From Chryseosolibacter sp049791675 (GTDB taxonomy: Bacteria > Bacteroidota > Bacteroidia > Cytophagales > Cyclobacteriaceae): a stretch of DNA of 61,911 nt. Below the pieces are notes generated by a model. The model was not told the DNA's origin, made no database searches, and was given only the letters and a program-made list of their open reading frames with translations. The DNA is taken from assembly GCA_049791675.1 (NCBI GenBank), contig JBARAD010000343.1, positions 1 to 61,911 of the forward strand, given 5' to 3'. Positions within the stretch are counted from its first letter, which is position 1, and every line of letters starts with the position of its first letter. This document shows, piece by piece, positions 17,712 to 26,422 of this stretch. The position numbers and the translations under genes are program-made.

Positions 17712-18839
17712 CTAAAAACCCTTTACGGTATAGACGACCCCTCTGTCTTTGAGGTAATTCATGATCAACCGGAAATTATCTTCTTCCTCCCCGAGGTATT
17801 CCGGAGGGCATATGCCCTTCCTGGAAAACCTGCCTTCCAATACCAGGTTTGCCGCAGCCGTGCAGGTATAACCCGTCGTCCGGGCCATCGACAGGGTGTC
17901 AGTTGTTTTGTCTGTATAATCAAGAAGATTGTATTCGATTGATGTGGCCTTGCCATTTTCCTCTCCTGAAATCCGGATACGCATCACCGTAAATTCCGAT
18001 TCGCCCGGTTTCAGTTTCCATTTCGGAAAGAGCAGTTTGGCGGTCACATCAATGGGGCGGACACGCATGCCGTTGATCTCCACCTCCTCATAAGAGAAAA
18101 ATCCGGATTCCCGCAGCACCCGGAGGTATTCAATGCATCCTGGATACCGGAGGGTCTTCTCAATCATGTTTGGAATGTGCGACATCGTTTTGATCAGCGA
18201 ACGCAAACCATCCGAGTTCCATGACTCGAGCGTTCCGACACGGTCAAAATGCAGAAGCTCGGGATCAGAAAGCGCCTCCCTGACAACCAACGCACCATGC
18301 TGGACATAGCGCGCGGGCCTGGTGTATTCTTCAATGACGTCGATGGGTGAGAATACGGCCTTGTACTCATACGGCCATTCCCGGACGACCGGCAAACCAC
18401 CTACAAGACATTCGTAGTCATTGATCTTCATCCTGGCGTTGTGATAGCCAAGAATGATGTTTCCCATCCCCGGCGCCACGCCGCAGTCTGTGACGACGGT
18501 CACCTGATGCTTTTTTGCGAGCGTGTCGAGTTCAAAAGTATCTTCAGGAAAAAAAGAAATGTCCACCATATTTTTCCCGGCTTCAATAACAGTGCGCACT
18601 GTTTTGAAACCCATAAAGCCTGGCACGGCCCCCACCACGAGATCAAACGGCTGGAGGAAATGGCGGAGTTGTTCATGGTCTGTGAGGTCGGCTTTCTTTG
18701 TGCGGATACCTTTTTGTTCCACAAACTTCAACGCCTCTTCATTGACGTCAACCGATGTTACATCGGTATTGGCTGACAGGTCAATTGCAATAGCTTTTCC
18801 TACCAGTCCGGCGCCCAGTACAGCGACTTTCTTTTTCAT
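17712..18839 (-). CDS. Saccharopine/lysine dehydrogenase family protein
   Basis: A 375-aa NAD(P)-dependent oxidoreductase with an N-terminal Rossmann fold (VAVLGAGLVGKAIAIDL) and the conserved TDCGVAPGMGN segment near 120. Length and sequence style fit the short saccharopine dehydrogenase/L-lysine 6-dehydrogenase group, acting in lysine metabolism. It converges with the amino-acid permease. A second, longer member lies at 43.9 kb. Confidence 0.85.
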   Translation of the reverse strand: MKKKVAVLGAGLVGKAIAIDLSANTDVTSVDVNEEALKFVEQKGIRTKKADLTDHEQLRHFLQPFDLVVGAVPGFMGFKTVRTVIEAGKNMVDISFFPEDTFELDTLAKKHQVTVVTDCGVAPGMGNIILGYHNARMKINDYECLVGGLPVVREWPYEYKAVFSPIDVIEEYTRPARYVQHGALVVREALSDPELLHFDRVGTLESWNSDGLRSLIKTMSHIPNMIEKTLRYPGCIEYLRVLRESGFFSYEEVEINGMRVRPIDVTAKLLFPKWKLKPGESEFTVMRIRISGEENGKATSIEYNLLDYTDKTTDTLSMARTTGYTCTAAANLVLEGRFSRKGICPPEYLGEEEDNFRLIMNYLKDRGVVYTVKGF

Positions 18840-18939
18840 GCTTTAGAGTTTTTGTTTCCCATTACCTGAAACTGATTCATCTGTGGAGAATAGGACAGGC
18901 GCGTGCGATTTCATACCTTGATGTTTTAATGCACAGCTT

Positions 18940-19455
18940 ATGGTCGATCCCGCCAAGATAATTGAAAAAGCAAAACACTCTTCAATTTATCTTAAACTGC
19001 TCAACTGGTCGCTGAACCGTATGGTGCCATTTAACAGACCACATGGCTTCAGGGTTTTATCCGTGGGGGATTTTCACCTGAAGACCCTGCTTCCGTATAA
19101 AAAAGCAAACTTTAATCATATCCGTGGTTTGCACGCCTGTGCGCTGGCTACGGTCTCTGAATTTACTACCGGCTTTTTGCTCGTATCGAAGCTGGATCCG
19201 AAAAAATTCAGACTGATCATGCAACGTCTGGAGATGGACTACCACTATCAGGGCAAGATGGATGCTACTGCCGAGTTTTCAATTTCCGAAAATTGGTTTG
19301 AAGAGAATATTTACGCGCCGTTGAAGGTCAATGAGGCTGTCGTGGTTCCTTGTGAGATTAAAATTTATGATGTGCAGGGAAATCACCTCACTACAGGGAA
19401 AGTTTTCTGGCAGGTGAAGGCCTGGGCAAAGGTGAAAACGAAAATCGCCTTATGA
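18940..19455 (+). CDS. DUF4442 hotdog-fold protein (thioesterase-like)
   Basis: A 171-aa protein resembling DUF4442, a PaaI-like hotdog family. The segment HIRGLHACALATVSEFTTG at about 65-83 fits the long helix that lines the hotdog active site. Members are predicted acyl-CoA thioesterases, but no reaction is established for this one. It is encoded divergently from the saccharopine dehydrogenase-like gene with a 100-nt gap. Confidence 0.72.
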   Translation: MVDPAKIIEKAKHSSIYLKLLNWSLNRMVPFNRPHGFRVLSVGDFHLKTLLPYKKANFNHIRGLHACALATVSEFTTGFLLVSKLDPKKFRLIMQRLEMDYHYQGKMDATAEFSISENWFEENIYAPLKVNEAVVVPCEIKIYDVQGNHLTTGKVFWQVKAWAKVKTKIAL

Positions 19456-19498
19456 CCTGCTTCCTGCGGCGACCCGCTGATAACCGATAAGATTACGT

Positions 19499-19506
19499 TA
19501 CTTTTG
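19499..19506 (+). promoter_or_regulatory. -7 box upstream of the FemAB-like/GT2 pair
   Basis: TACTTTTG, an exact TAnnTTTG match, 36 nt before the TTG start of the acyltransferase-like gene. Confidence 0.6.
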
Positions 19507-19542
19507 CATATTGTTTATCGTACATCAGGAATTCACAATTGA

Positions 19543-20484
19543 TTGGAGCCATATACATTCCATGAAGGACCCTTGCCGGCAGGTGTCGTGCCGGATTATG
19601 AGCCGGCCATTTTCAACTGGCCCGCGTTTGCCAGCTTCCACCATGCAGGCAAGACAGTGGCATTCTATCTCCTTGATGATCGGCGGAAAAAAGCGGTAGC
19701 CGAAATCCACTTTCAGATCATCGATCACCTTGCGCGCAGTCCTTTTAAAGCCCCCTTCGGCTCGGTCGAATTTTCACCGGGTATCCGGCCGGAGTTGTTA
19801 TACCGGTTCCTGGAATACTTCGAACTCCGGCTGAAGAAGAAGGATGTTACCGATATCTATATTAAAAATCCACCCCGCGAATATGCGCCGGCGAAATTAT
19901 CCATGCTGGAGACTTTTTTCCTGAATCAAAAATACACCGCCACGGATGCGGAGGTGGGCGCTGTGATCGGGGTAAGTGATGAGCCGTTTACGGACGACAT
20001 CCGGAATTCGGAACGGCTCAGGGTGCGTCAGTCAGAAAGAGCAGGACTTTCTTTTACCGAGCTGACGGCAGAAAAGTTCAGCGAGGTGCTGGAATTTATC
20101 GCGAAATGTCATCAGGAAAAGGCATATAAACTTTCCATTACGCCGGGGGAGCTGGAAAAAACGATGCGCAAATTTCCGGGGCGTTATCTTTTGTTTGCGA
20201 TCCGGCGGGAGGAGAAGATGGTAGCTGCATCCGTCAGCATCCGGGTCACCGAAAAAGTATTGTACAATTTTCTCGTCAACCATGAAAAAGAGTACAATCA
20301 TTTGAGTCCAGCCGTACCGTTGATGGAGGGGATCTATGCATATTGCCAGCGTCATCATATTCAATTGTTCGACCTCGGTACGTCTGCATTGCAAGGTAAG
20401 CCCAATTTTTCCCTGCTGGATTTTAAACTGCGTCTGGGTGCAGTTCCAAGTTCGAAGCTATCCTTTTACAAAAAGATCGGCTGA
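19543..20484 (+). CDS. FemAB/GNAT-like acyltransferase
   Basis: A 313-aa protein with a C-terminal GNAT-like (Acetyltransf_6/FemAB type) domain at about 170-300, seen in LLFAIRREEKMVAASVSIRV and the PLMEGIYAYC...FDLGTS block. The N-terminal half is another mixed alpha/beta domain, giving the double-GNAT look of FemAB proteins. The in-frame TGA directly before the TTG (19540-19542) fixes the earliest possible start; the first ATG is 119 codons in, so TTG is used. It overlaps the GT2 gene by 1 nt (TGATG). The pair suggests modification of a surface glycan or aminoacylated product. Confidence 0.7.
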   Translation: MEPYTFHEGPLPAGVVPDYEPAIFNWPAFASFHHAGKTVAFYLLDDRRKKAVAEIHFQIIDHLARSPFKAPFGSVEFSPGIRPELLYRFLEYFELRLKKKDVTDIYIKNPPREYAPAKLSMLETFFLNQKYTATDAEVGAVIGVSDEPFTDDIRNSERLRVRQSERAGLSFTELTAEKFSEVLEFIAKCHQEKAYKLSITPGELEKTMRKFPGRYLLFAIRREEKMVAASVSIRVTEKVLYNFLVNHEKEYNHLSPAVPLMEGIYAYCQRHHIQLFDLGTSALQGKPNFSLLDFKLRLGAVPSSKLSFYKKIG

Positions 20485-21344
20485 TGGCAGTACCACCCGT
20501 TACGGTCATCTGTCTTTGCTATAATCAGGCGCGTTTTGTGGAAGAAGCCATCCGGTCGGTGCTGGAGCAGACCTATCCGCGCATTCAGTTGCTGGTGGTG
20601 GATGATGCGAGTACTGACGACAGCGCAGCGGTGATCAGGAAGATGGTTGACCTGCATCCTGAGATCGGTTTTTTGGCGTTATCCGTAAATTCAGGGAATT
20701 GCAAAGCCTTTAACAAGGCACTTGTCCGGGCAAAGGGTGATTACATCATTGACCTGGCAGCAGATGATATACTCTTGCCTGAGCGGGTTGCGGTCGGGGT
20801 GGAGGCGCTCAGTAAGGCAGGAGACCGCTGCGGTGTGAATTTTACCGACGCGGAATGGATCAGCGAAGACGGTGGGCACCTTTACACACACTCGGCGCGC
20901 TTTCCGCATCACACGATCCCGCAGGGGGATATCTATCGGGATCTGATCTCGCGGTTTTTTATTTGTTCTCCCACGATGATGTTCAAACGGGATGTCATTG
21001 TTGCGCTCGGAGGCTATGATGAGACGCTCGCCTATGAGGATTTTGATTTCTGGATCCGGTCATCGCGCGATATTCGTTACTGTTATACACCGCAGGCGCT
21101 GGTAAAGAAGCGGGTAGTGAAGAACTCGATGTCTCAAAAGCAGTTTTCCGTTTTTAGTCCCCAGTTGAAGTCCACCTTCCGGGTATGCGAGAAGATCATG
21201 CTGTTGAACAGGAATGTCGATGAACAAAGGGCCCTGGCCGGGAGAATTCGTTATGAGATCGGCGTCAGCGCGCGGCTGTTGAATTTTTCGCTCGTATGGA
21301 AGTATATGAAGCTTTATATGAAGAATGCGCGGCGGCGATTCTGA
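20484..21344 (+). CDS. Glycosyltransferase family 2
   Basis: A 286-aa GT-A fold transferase. It begins PPVTVICLCYNQARFVEEAI, with the nucleotide-sugar Asp pair in VVDDASTDDS and the DxD-like segment DLAADDILLPE near 90-100. The acceptor side has GGYDETLAYEDFDFW, carrying the usual ED catalytic-base motif. Cytoplasmic and membrane-associated at most; no transmembrane helix. Start ATG shares one base with the upstream stop. Sugar donor and acceptor are unknown. Confidence 0.92.
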   Translation: MAVPPVTVICLCYNQARFVEEAIRSVLEQTYPRIQLLVVDDASTDDSAAVIRKMVDLHPEIGFLALSVNSGNCKAFNKALVRAKGDYIIDLAADDILLPERVAVGVEALSKAGDRCGVNFTDAEWISEDGGHLYTHSARFPHHTIPQGDIYRDLISRFFICSPTMMFKRDVIVALGGYDETLAYEDFDFWIRSSRDIRYCYTPQALVKKRVVKNSMSQKQFSVFSPQLKSTFRVCEKIMLLNRNVDEQRALAGRIRYEIGVSARLLNFSLVWKYMKLYMKNARRRF

Positions 21345-21541
21345 TCCGGACCTTCGGCGGGGCGTACGTTATCCTGCCGCCATCGGTGCATATCAAAGAT
21401 GTTGATTTAACCCGCCGGGATCGGATCCTGCATTCGTCCTCCCAGGGTTCACATGCGGCCATTCATATTTAATCCCTCCGGTGTTGCGACACGCTTTCTG
21501 AGTTTCGGCACAGCGATTGACGAAGCGCCGCCCAGGGCCGG

Positions 21542-22456
21542 TCATTTCCTGTTATCCTTCCCCGAGAGCATGCTCAGATAGCTTTCATATCGGCTGATGG
21601 CGATCTCGCCACGTTCAACGGCCGGGATAATGGCGCACTTCGGCTCGTTGACATGTAAACAACGCGACCCGTATTTGCAGTCCAGACGCCGGTCCCTCAT
21701 TTCAGGAAAGTAATCTGACAATTCCTGTTCGTTCATATCGACAAGGCCCCATTCCTTCACCCCGGGCGTATCAATGACAAAGGTGCCTTCGCCGATCTGA
21801 AACATTTCTGCAAAGGTGGTGGTGTGCGTGCCCTTTTCAGAGAAACCTGAAATGTCGCCGATCTTCTGGTTGATGGCGGGATCCAGTTTATTCAGCAATG
21901 TCGACTTTCCGACGCCGGAATGGCCTGCGAACAAGGTTGTCTTACCTTTGATCAGTTTAAGGATGTTTTCATGGTCATCGGCGAGCGCGGATATTGAAAT
22001 GGCGCCCACGCCGATATTGCTGTATAAATCCATCAGGGCATCCTGATATTCCAGGCCGTCAGCGTCAAGGAGATCTTTCTTGTTGAACACCAGCGTCTGA
22101 GGGATGCGAAACGATTCTGCGGAGACAAGGAACCGGTCGATAAATCCCAGGGATGTTCTCGGGAAGGCAAGCGTTACAATCAGGAAAACCTGGTCAACAT
22201 TGGCGGCGAGGACATGCGCGTGCCCTGTTTTTTTTACCGATTGCCTCAGGATGTGGTTTGTGCGAGGCAGTATTTCGGTAATTGACCCGATTTCATGATC
22301 CTTGTCAAAAGCAACACGGTCGCCCACAGCCACAGGGTTGGATTCCTTGATTCCTTCCAGGCGGATCTTTCCCCGCACCTTGCAGACTACCTTTGCGCCA
22401 TCCGGCGTCAGCACATCGTAAAAAGAACCTGTAGATCGTAGAACAACACCTTCCAT
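21542..22456 (-). CDS. rsgA: Small ribosomal subunit biogenesis GTPase RsgA
   Basis: A 304-aa circularly permuted GTPase that checks 30S maturation. Order: N-terminal OB fold (about 1-70); G4 FNKKD near 125; G1 GHSGVGKST near 175; G3 DTPG near 231; C-terminal zinc knuckle with Cys/His residues in CKYGSRCLHVNEPKC. Length is normal. It lies 61 nt downstream of waaA on the same strand. Confidence 0.95.
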   Translation of the reverse strand: MEGVVLRSTGSFYDVLTPDGAKVVCKVRGKIRLEGIKESNPVAVGDRVAFDKDHEIGSITEILPRTNHILRQSVKKTGHAHVLAANVDQVFLIVTLAFPRTSLGFIDRFLVSAESFRIPQTLVFNKKDLLDADGLEYQDALMDLYSNIGVGAISISALADDHENILKLIKGKTTLFAGHSGVGKSTLLNKLDPAINQKIGDISGFSEKGTHTTTFAEMFQIGEGTFVIDTPGVKEWGLVDMNEQELSDYFPEMRDRRLDCKYGSRCLHVNEPKCAIIPAVERGEIAISRYESYLSMLSGKDNRK

Positions 22457-22517
22457 AATCGTTATTTCATCTGCTTCAAACTACGCTTGCGCGAATCGTT
22501 GTATGGGGCGCTGCGGA

Positions 22518-23756
22518 TCACGCGTTCAATACACGCCTGCAATATTCCATAATCTTTTCTGTTGCGCCTGTATTCTCCTGAACATACTGGCGGCACACCT
22601 CACAGGCTAGCTGGAATGTTTCCGGAGTGTTCAGCAACTCGTACTGATGTTTCAGGTCCGGGTAATCCGCCACGGGAAAGGCGCCGCCACGGTTGATAAG
22701 GTCGGTTGCCTCCTGGAATTTCTGATAGTTCTTATTGCCGAACAATACCGGCATCCCGTAGCAAGCCGCTTCGAGGATATTGTGCAACCCTTTGCCATAG
22801 GCTCCTCCGATGAAAGCAAACTCGCCGTAGCGATACAGCCTGGACAGCAAACCCACATTGTCGATGATCAGAACGTCATACGCTTCCGGATTGCCTGCCG
22901 CTGCCTGGGAGTATAACACCGATTTTACAGTCAGCGACCGCTGCAGATGGACCAGCAGGCTTTCCGTTATTTCGTGCGGTGCTACAATAAATTTGAGCTT
23001 CTTTTCATTCATGAAGGGGATGAGAAGCTCAAGATCTTCGGGCCAGGCGCTGCCTACCACAAAAACCTTCTCCTGTCCCTTGAATTTCCTTGCTATTTCC
23101 ACTTCTTCGCTGTGATCCACAATCTCCTTTACACGATCGAAACGGGTATCTCCCGAGACTGCGGCATTATAGATACTGATGGACCGGAGCAGCTCAAGGG
23201 ATTCCTGGTTCTGTACAAAAAAATGAGTGACATTCTTGAGGATCCTCCGGTTGAAGCTTCCGGTCTTACGGAAGAAGAATTGTTCTTTCCGGAAGATGGA
23301 CGATACGGATACCAGCGGTATTTTTCGCTTCTTCAGGGCTTCAGAATAGTGGAACCAGAATTCATACTTGACGAAGAGCGCGAGCTTCGGTTTCACCTTC
23401 TGAACGAACCTGCGGGCGTTTCGCGGCGTGTCGAGGGGCAAATAGAAAACAAAATCGGCGTTGGAATAGCCTTTTCTTACGCGGTATCCGCTGGGAGAGA
23501 AGAACGTCAGGAATATTTTGTGGTGCCTGAACTCGTTTTTAAGCGCCTCGATCACCGGCCTGCCCTGCTCAAACTCACCCAGGGAAGCGCAGTGAACCCA
23601 GACAATAGGGTACGTATTGCCTTTCAGCGCTTCCTCTATTTTCTTAAATATACCTTTCCGGCCGGTCACAAATTCCCGCGCCTTGGTATTAAAGAGGCTC
23701 CATAACTTCAGGCCCAGGCCAAGGAAAAAAATGGAGATGTTGTAAAAAACTTTCAT
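22518..23756 (-). CDS. waaA: 3-deoxy-D-manno-octulosonic acid transferase
   Basis: A 412-aa GT30 transferase adding Kdo to lipid A precursor at the inner membrane. An N-terminal membrane anchor (about 4-22) is followed by WVHCASLGEFEQGRPVIE, with the catalytic Glu of the family. Next come FFSPSGY, LFVKYEFW, and the C-terminal donor site with GGAYGKGLHNILEAACYGMPV. It shows that the organism makes lipopolysaccharide. The ATG at 23756 matches the family start; an upstream in-frame start adds only six residues. Confidence 0.94.
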   Translation of the reverse strand: MKVFYNISIFFLGLGLKLWSLFNTKAREFVTGRKGIFKKIEEALKGNTYPIVWVHCASLGEFEQGRPVIEALKNEFRHHKIFLTFFSPSGYRVRKGYSNADFVFYLPLDTPRNARRFVQKVKPKLALFVKYEFWFHYSEALKKRKIPLVSVSSIFRKEQFFFRKTGSFNRRILKNVTHFFVQNQESLELLRSISIYNAAVSGDTRFDRVKEIVDHSEEVEIARKFKGQEKVFVVGSAWPEDLELLIPFMNEKKLKFIVAPHEITESLLVHLQRSLTVKSVLYSQAAAGNPEAYDVLIIDNVGLLSRLYRYGEFAFIGGAYGKGLHNILEAACYGMPVLFGNKNYQKFQEATDLINRGGAFPVADYPDLKHQYELLNTPETFQLACEVCRQYVQENTGATEKIMEYCRRVLNA

Positions 23757-23763
23757 GGGTCGA

Positions 23764-23771
23764 CAAAAATA
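23764..23771 (-). promoter_or_regulatory. -7 box for waaA
   Basis: Minus-strand TATTTTTG, an exact TAnnTTTG match, 7 nt before the waaA ATG. It predicts a very short 5' leader. Confidence 0.65.
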
Positions 23772-23832
23772 CAAACGTTGTACTTCCTGCGAATTTTTTT
23801 ACAGCTTTAAAAAGCGTTATTTTGTATTAAAT

Positions 23833-24867
23833 ATGCCTATACCTATGAAGTCTGTATTGCGGATAGTTTATGTACTATCGTTTTTCCTTGTTAGCGCCCT
23901 GCCCACCTTTGCACAGGATGATCTGGATCAGCTCATGAATGAGAGTATCGATGACGGACGCAAACTTATCAGTGCGTACGTCAGTCCGGTGATGAATAGC
24001 GTAAGCCTCGGATTGAATCAGGGATGGTATAATACGGCCAAAGCACATAAAATCGGAGGCATTGATCTGACGATCACCGCGAATGCCATGAACATTCCGA
24101 AAAGTGATTTGTTCTATGATGGAACAAAATTGGGTCTTCAGGTTGTTCAGCTCGACCAAAGCACGCCAGGATATCCGATGGCGCCGACCATTGTCGGAAA
24201 AAATATTGAGCCTGTATTCAGCTACACCGATGAGGCAACAGGCATGAAGGAAACGTTCGTTGGCCCAGGCGGATTTGATCTCGAAAAGGAGCTCGGTAAA
24301 AACTGGGTGCCGGTTCCCATGGCGAACCTGGGTATCGGTCTTCCAAAAGGTACTGACCTGAAACTGCGTTTCACGCCGACCATCGACCTCGGCGATGATT
24401 CTTCGCTGAAGATCCTTGGTGTCGGGATTATGCACGACGTCAAGCAATGGATCCCTGGAATAAAATTGTTGCCCTTTGATCTCTCTGGATTTGTGGGCTA
24501 TACCAAGTTCAGACTTGAAAGTGCATTTGACCCTGAGAACAATCCCGATCAGAGGGGTTACTTTGAAATGAACGCGACGACCGTCCAGGGTGTGATCTCA
24601 AAAAAGTTTTCTGTATTGACACTGTACGGCGGACTCGGTTACAACATCGCCAAGTCAAATCTTGCCATGAAAGGCACGTATGATATCAATGACAACGGCC
24701 AGGCTGACACGAATGAAGTTGATCCACTTGATTTAAAATTCGCTGCTTCCGGCTTCAGGACCACCGCCGGTTTCAGATTGAAGCTTGCCGTGTTAACGCT
24801 GCATGCCGATTACACCTTGCAGAAGTACAAGTGCCTGACCGTTGGGCTGGGTATCTCTGTCCGGTAA
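23833..24867 (+). CDS. DUF6588 family outer-membrane-like protein
   Basis: A 344-aa exported protein with an N-terminal signal peptide (SVLRIVYVLSFFLVSALPTFAQ). The early segment DDGRKLISAYVSPVMNSVSLGLNQGWYNTAK matches DUF6588 of Bacteroidota. The rest alternates in beta-strand style and ends KYKCLTVGLGISVR with a C-terminal aromatic/basic residue, suggesting a beta-barrel in the outer membrane. Function unknown. Start could be ATG 23833 or 23845. Divergent from waaA. Confidence 0.75.
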   Translation: MPIPMKSVLRIVYVLSFFLVSALPTFAQDDLDQLMNESIDDGRKLISAYVSPVMNSVSLGLNQGWYNTAKAHKIGGIDLTITANAMNIPKSDLFYDGTKLGLQVVQLDQSTPGYPMAPTIVGKNIEPVFSYTDEATGMKETFVGPGGFDLEKELGKNWVPVPMANLGIGLPKGTDLKLRFTPTIDLGDDSSLKILGVGIMHDVKQWIPGIKLLPFDLSGFVGYTKFRLESAFDPENNPDQRGYFEMNATTVQGVISKKFSVLTLYGGLGYNIAKSNLAMKGTYDINDNGQADTNEVDPLDLKFAASGFRTTAGFRLKLAVLTLHADYTLQKYKCLTVGLGISVR

Positions 24868-24935
24868 TCGTTCACGCCTGAAGATCGCCCGGAGTGCCGG
24901 ATAAGATTGAACCCGCCTGATCCTCGGACCGTGGC

Positions 24936-24984
24936 GTGGTCTGTGGTCCGTGGTCCGTGGTCTGTGGTCTGTTGTCTGTGGTCC
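24936..24984. repeat. Heptamer array GTGGTCY (seven units)
   Basis: Seven back-to-back 7-bp units, GTGGTCT/GTGGTCC with one GTTGTCT, placed 8 nt beyond the stop codon of the enoyl-CoA hydratase gene. The inverse-orientation array lies on the other side of the same gene. Confidence 0.92.
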
Positions 24985-24992
24985 TCCTCCGA

Positions 24993-25766
24993 TTACCGTC
25001 CGCGATATTCCGGTTTTCGCTTTTCAATGAAGGCTCTCATACCTTCTTTCTGGTCTTCGGATGAAAAACAGAGGTAGAAATTTTTTCTTTCGAACTGCAG
25101 TCCCTCATCCAGGGGTGTTTCAAAAGCGCGGTTCACGGATTCTTTCGCGAGTTGAATGGCGATGGGCGACATTTGCGCGATTTCCCGCGCCAGGCTTACA
25201 GCTTCGCGAAGGTACATTTCAACCGGTACCACTTTATTGACCATGCCCATGGCAAGGGCCTCTTCTGCAGTAATGAACCTGCCCGTCAGTATCATTTCCA
25301 TTGCTCTCGCTTTCCCAATGGTCCTGGCAAGCCGTTGCGTTCCTCCCGCACCGGGCATGACACCGATCTTGATCTCAGGTTGACCGAAGCGCGCCGTTTC
25401 CGACGCGATGATCATGTCGCAGGTCATGGCAAGCTCACATCCGCCGCCGAGACAAAATCCGGAGACCGCCGCGATGATGGGCTTTTTGATTTTCCGGATC
25501 TGGTCCCAGGTACTGAACTGATCGATCAGGAGCATGTCGGTCGAAGACTTATCCGCCATTTGTTTGATGTCGGCCCCCGCCGCGAAAGCCTGTTCATTCC
25601 CCGTGACGATGATTGACCTGACGTTGTCATCCCTGTCCAGTTGCTGAAGCGCATCGCGAAGCTCCTGCATCAACTGCGTACTCAACGCATTCAATTCCTT
25701 GGGCCTGTTGATCCGGATCAACGCTACAAACGTATCGTATTGTTCATTGACAATGATGTGCTCCAT
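24993..25766 (-). CDS. Enoyl-CoA hydratase/isomerase family protein
   Basis: A 257-aa crotonase-fold enzyme, probably hydrating 2-enoyl-CoA in fatty-acid oxidation. The oxyanion-hole segments are AFAAGADIKQM near 65 and SGFCLGGGCELAM near 105. The two catalytic glutamates fall in GGGCELA and QPEIKIGVMPG, both present as in true hydratases. Length is normal. An upstream frame would add 28 residues read from the heptamer repeat, so ATG 25766 is used. The gene is bracketed by inverted heptamer arrays. Confidence 0.92.
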   Translation of the reverse strand: MEHIIVNEQYDTFVALIRINRPKELNALSTQLMQELRDALQQLDRDDNVRSIIVTGNEQAFAAGADIKQMADKSSTDMLLIDQFSTWDQIRKIKKPIIAAVSGFCLGGGCELAMTCDMIIASETARFGQPEIKIGVMPGAGGTQRLARTIGKARAMEMILTGRFITAEEALAMGMVNKVVPVEMYLREAVSLAREIAQMSPIAIQLAKESVNRAFETPLDEGLQFERKNFYLCFSSEDQKEGMRAFIEKRKPEYRGR

Positions 25767-25781
25767 GGTGTTGGTTTTTGA

Positions 25782-25789
25782 CAAAAGTA
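25782..25789 (-). promoter_or_regulatory. -7 box for the enoyl-CoA hydratase gene
   Basis: Minus-strand TACTTTTG, an exact match, 15 nt upstream of ATG. The heptamer array begins about 10 nt further upstream, so it covers the -33 region. Confidence 0.65.
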
Positions 25790-25799
25790 GAAAGAAATC

Positions 25800-25841
25800 G
25801 GTCCACAGTCCACAGACCACGGACCACAGACCACAGACCAC
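25800..25841. repeat. Heptamer array RGACCAC (six units)
   Basis: Six 7-bp units: GGTCCAC, AGTCCAC, AGACCAC, GGACCAC, AGACCAC, AGACCAC. This is the reverse complement of the GTGGTCY unit found at 24936-24984. It lies between the divergent enoyl-CoA hydratase and phosphatase genes. Confidence 0.92.
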
Positions 25842-25871
25842 AGGACCCATTGCATATTGTCACCACGCGGC

Positions 25872-25879
25872 TAACTTTG
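25872..25879 (+). promoter_or_regulatory. -7 box for the LMW phosphatase gene
   Basis: TAACTTTG, exact match, 6 nt before the ATG at 25886. Confidence 0.65.
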
Positions 25880-25885
25880 CGGGCG

Positions 25886-26371
25886 ATGAAAAAAGTGAGG
25901 GTTCTTTTTGTGTGTCTGGGAAATATCTGCCGCTCTCCATTGGGGGCGGCCATATTGAAGAAGAAGATCAGGGCGGATGGCATGGATTCATGGGTTGAGG
26001 TCGACTCCTGCGGCACGTCCAATTATCATATCGGCGATCATGCCGATCCACGCACGATTGCGAATGCCTCCGGGAACGGTGTGCCGATCGAACATTGCGC
26101 CCGCCAACTCTCGTCGGATGATCTGGAAAATTTTGATATTATTTTTGCCATGGACAGGAGCAATTACCAGAACATCCTTCGGCTGACCAACGGCAGGGAT
26201 GTACGCCATAAGGTGAAGCTCATGCGGGAATTTGATCCGGAACAGAAGGGGGGTGAGGTGCCGGATCCCTACCACGGCGACGAAAGCGATTTTCAGGAGG
26301 TTTTCGAGATCCTGGACCGTTCTACCACAGGTTTTATTCACTATCTCCGGAAGGAATATCAGCGATTGTGA
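25886..26371 (+). CDS. Low-molecular-weight protein-tyrosine-phosphatase
   Basis: A 161-aa cytoplasmic phosphatase. The N-terminal P-loop CX5R is Cys10...Arg16 (VCLGNICRSP), and the general acid is Asp127 in VPDPYHG, so all catalytic residues are present. Related enzymes dephosphorylate BY-kinases in capsule export, but no BY-kinase is in this window. The longer upstream reading frame runs through repeat DNA and was rejected. It converges with lysC; a 14-bp perfect palindrome lies between them. Confidence 0.93.
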   Translation: MKKVRVLFVCLGNICRSPLGAAILKKKIRADGMDSWVEVDSCGTSNYHIGDHADPRTIANASGNGVPIEHCARQLSSDDLENFDIIFAMDRSNYQNILRLTNGRDVRHKVKLMREFDPEQKGGEVPDPYHGDESDFQEVFEILDRSTTGFIHYLRKEYQRL

Positions 26372-26392
26372 GGATGCATGAGGGCTGCCCGT

Positions 26393-26406
26393 CGGCATGC
26401 ATGCCG
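26393..26406. repeat. 14-bp palindrome between convergent genes
   Basis: CGGCATGCATGCCG reads the same on both strands. It sits in the 51-nt gap between the phosphatase and lysC stops. It could act as a bidirectional terminator element, though no T tract follows. Confidence 0.55.
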
Positions 26407-26422
26407 TGTTCCGACACCAGCG

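Noticed and set aside
22947..23705. 252-aa open frame opposite waaA
   Set aside because: waaA motifs are complete on the other strand; this frame shows none.
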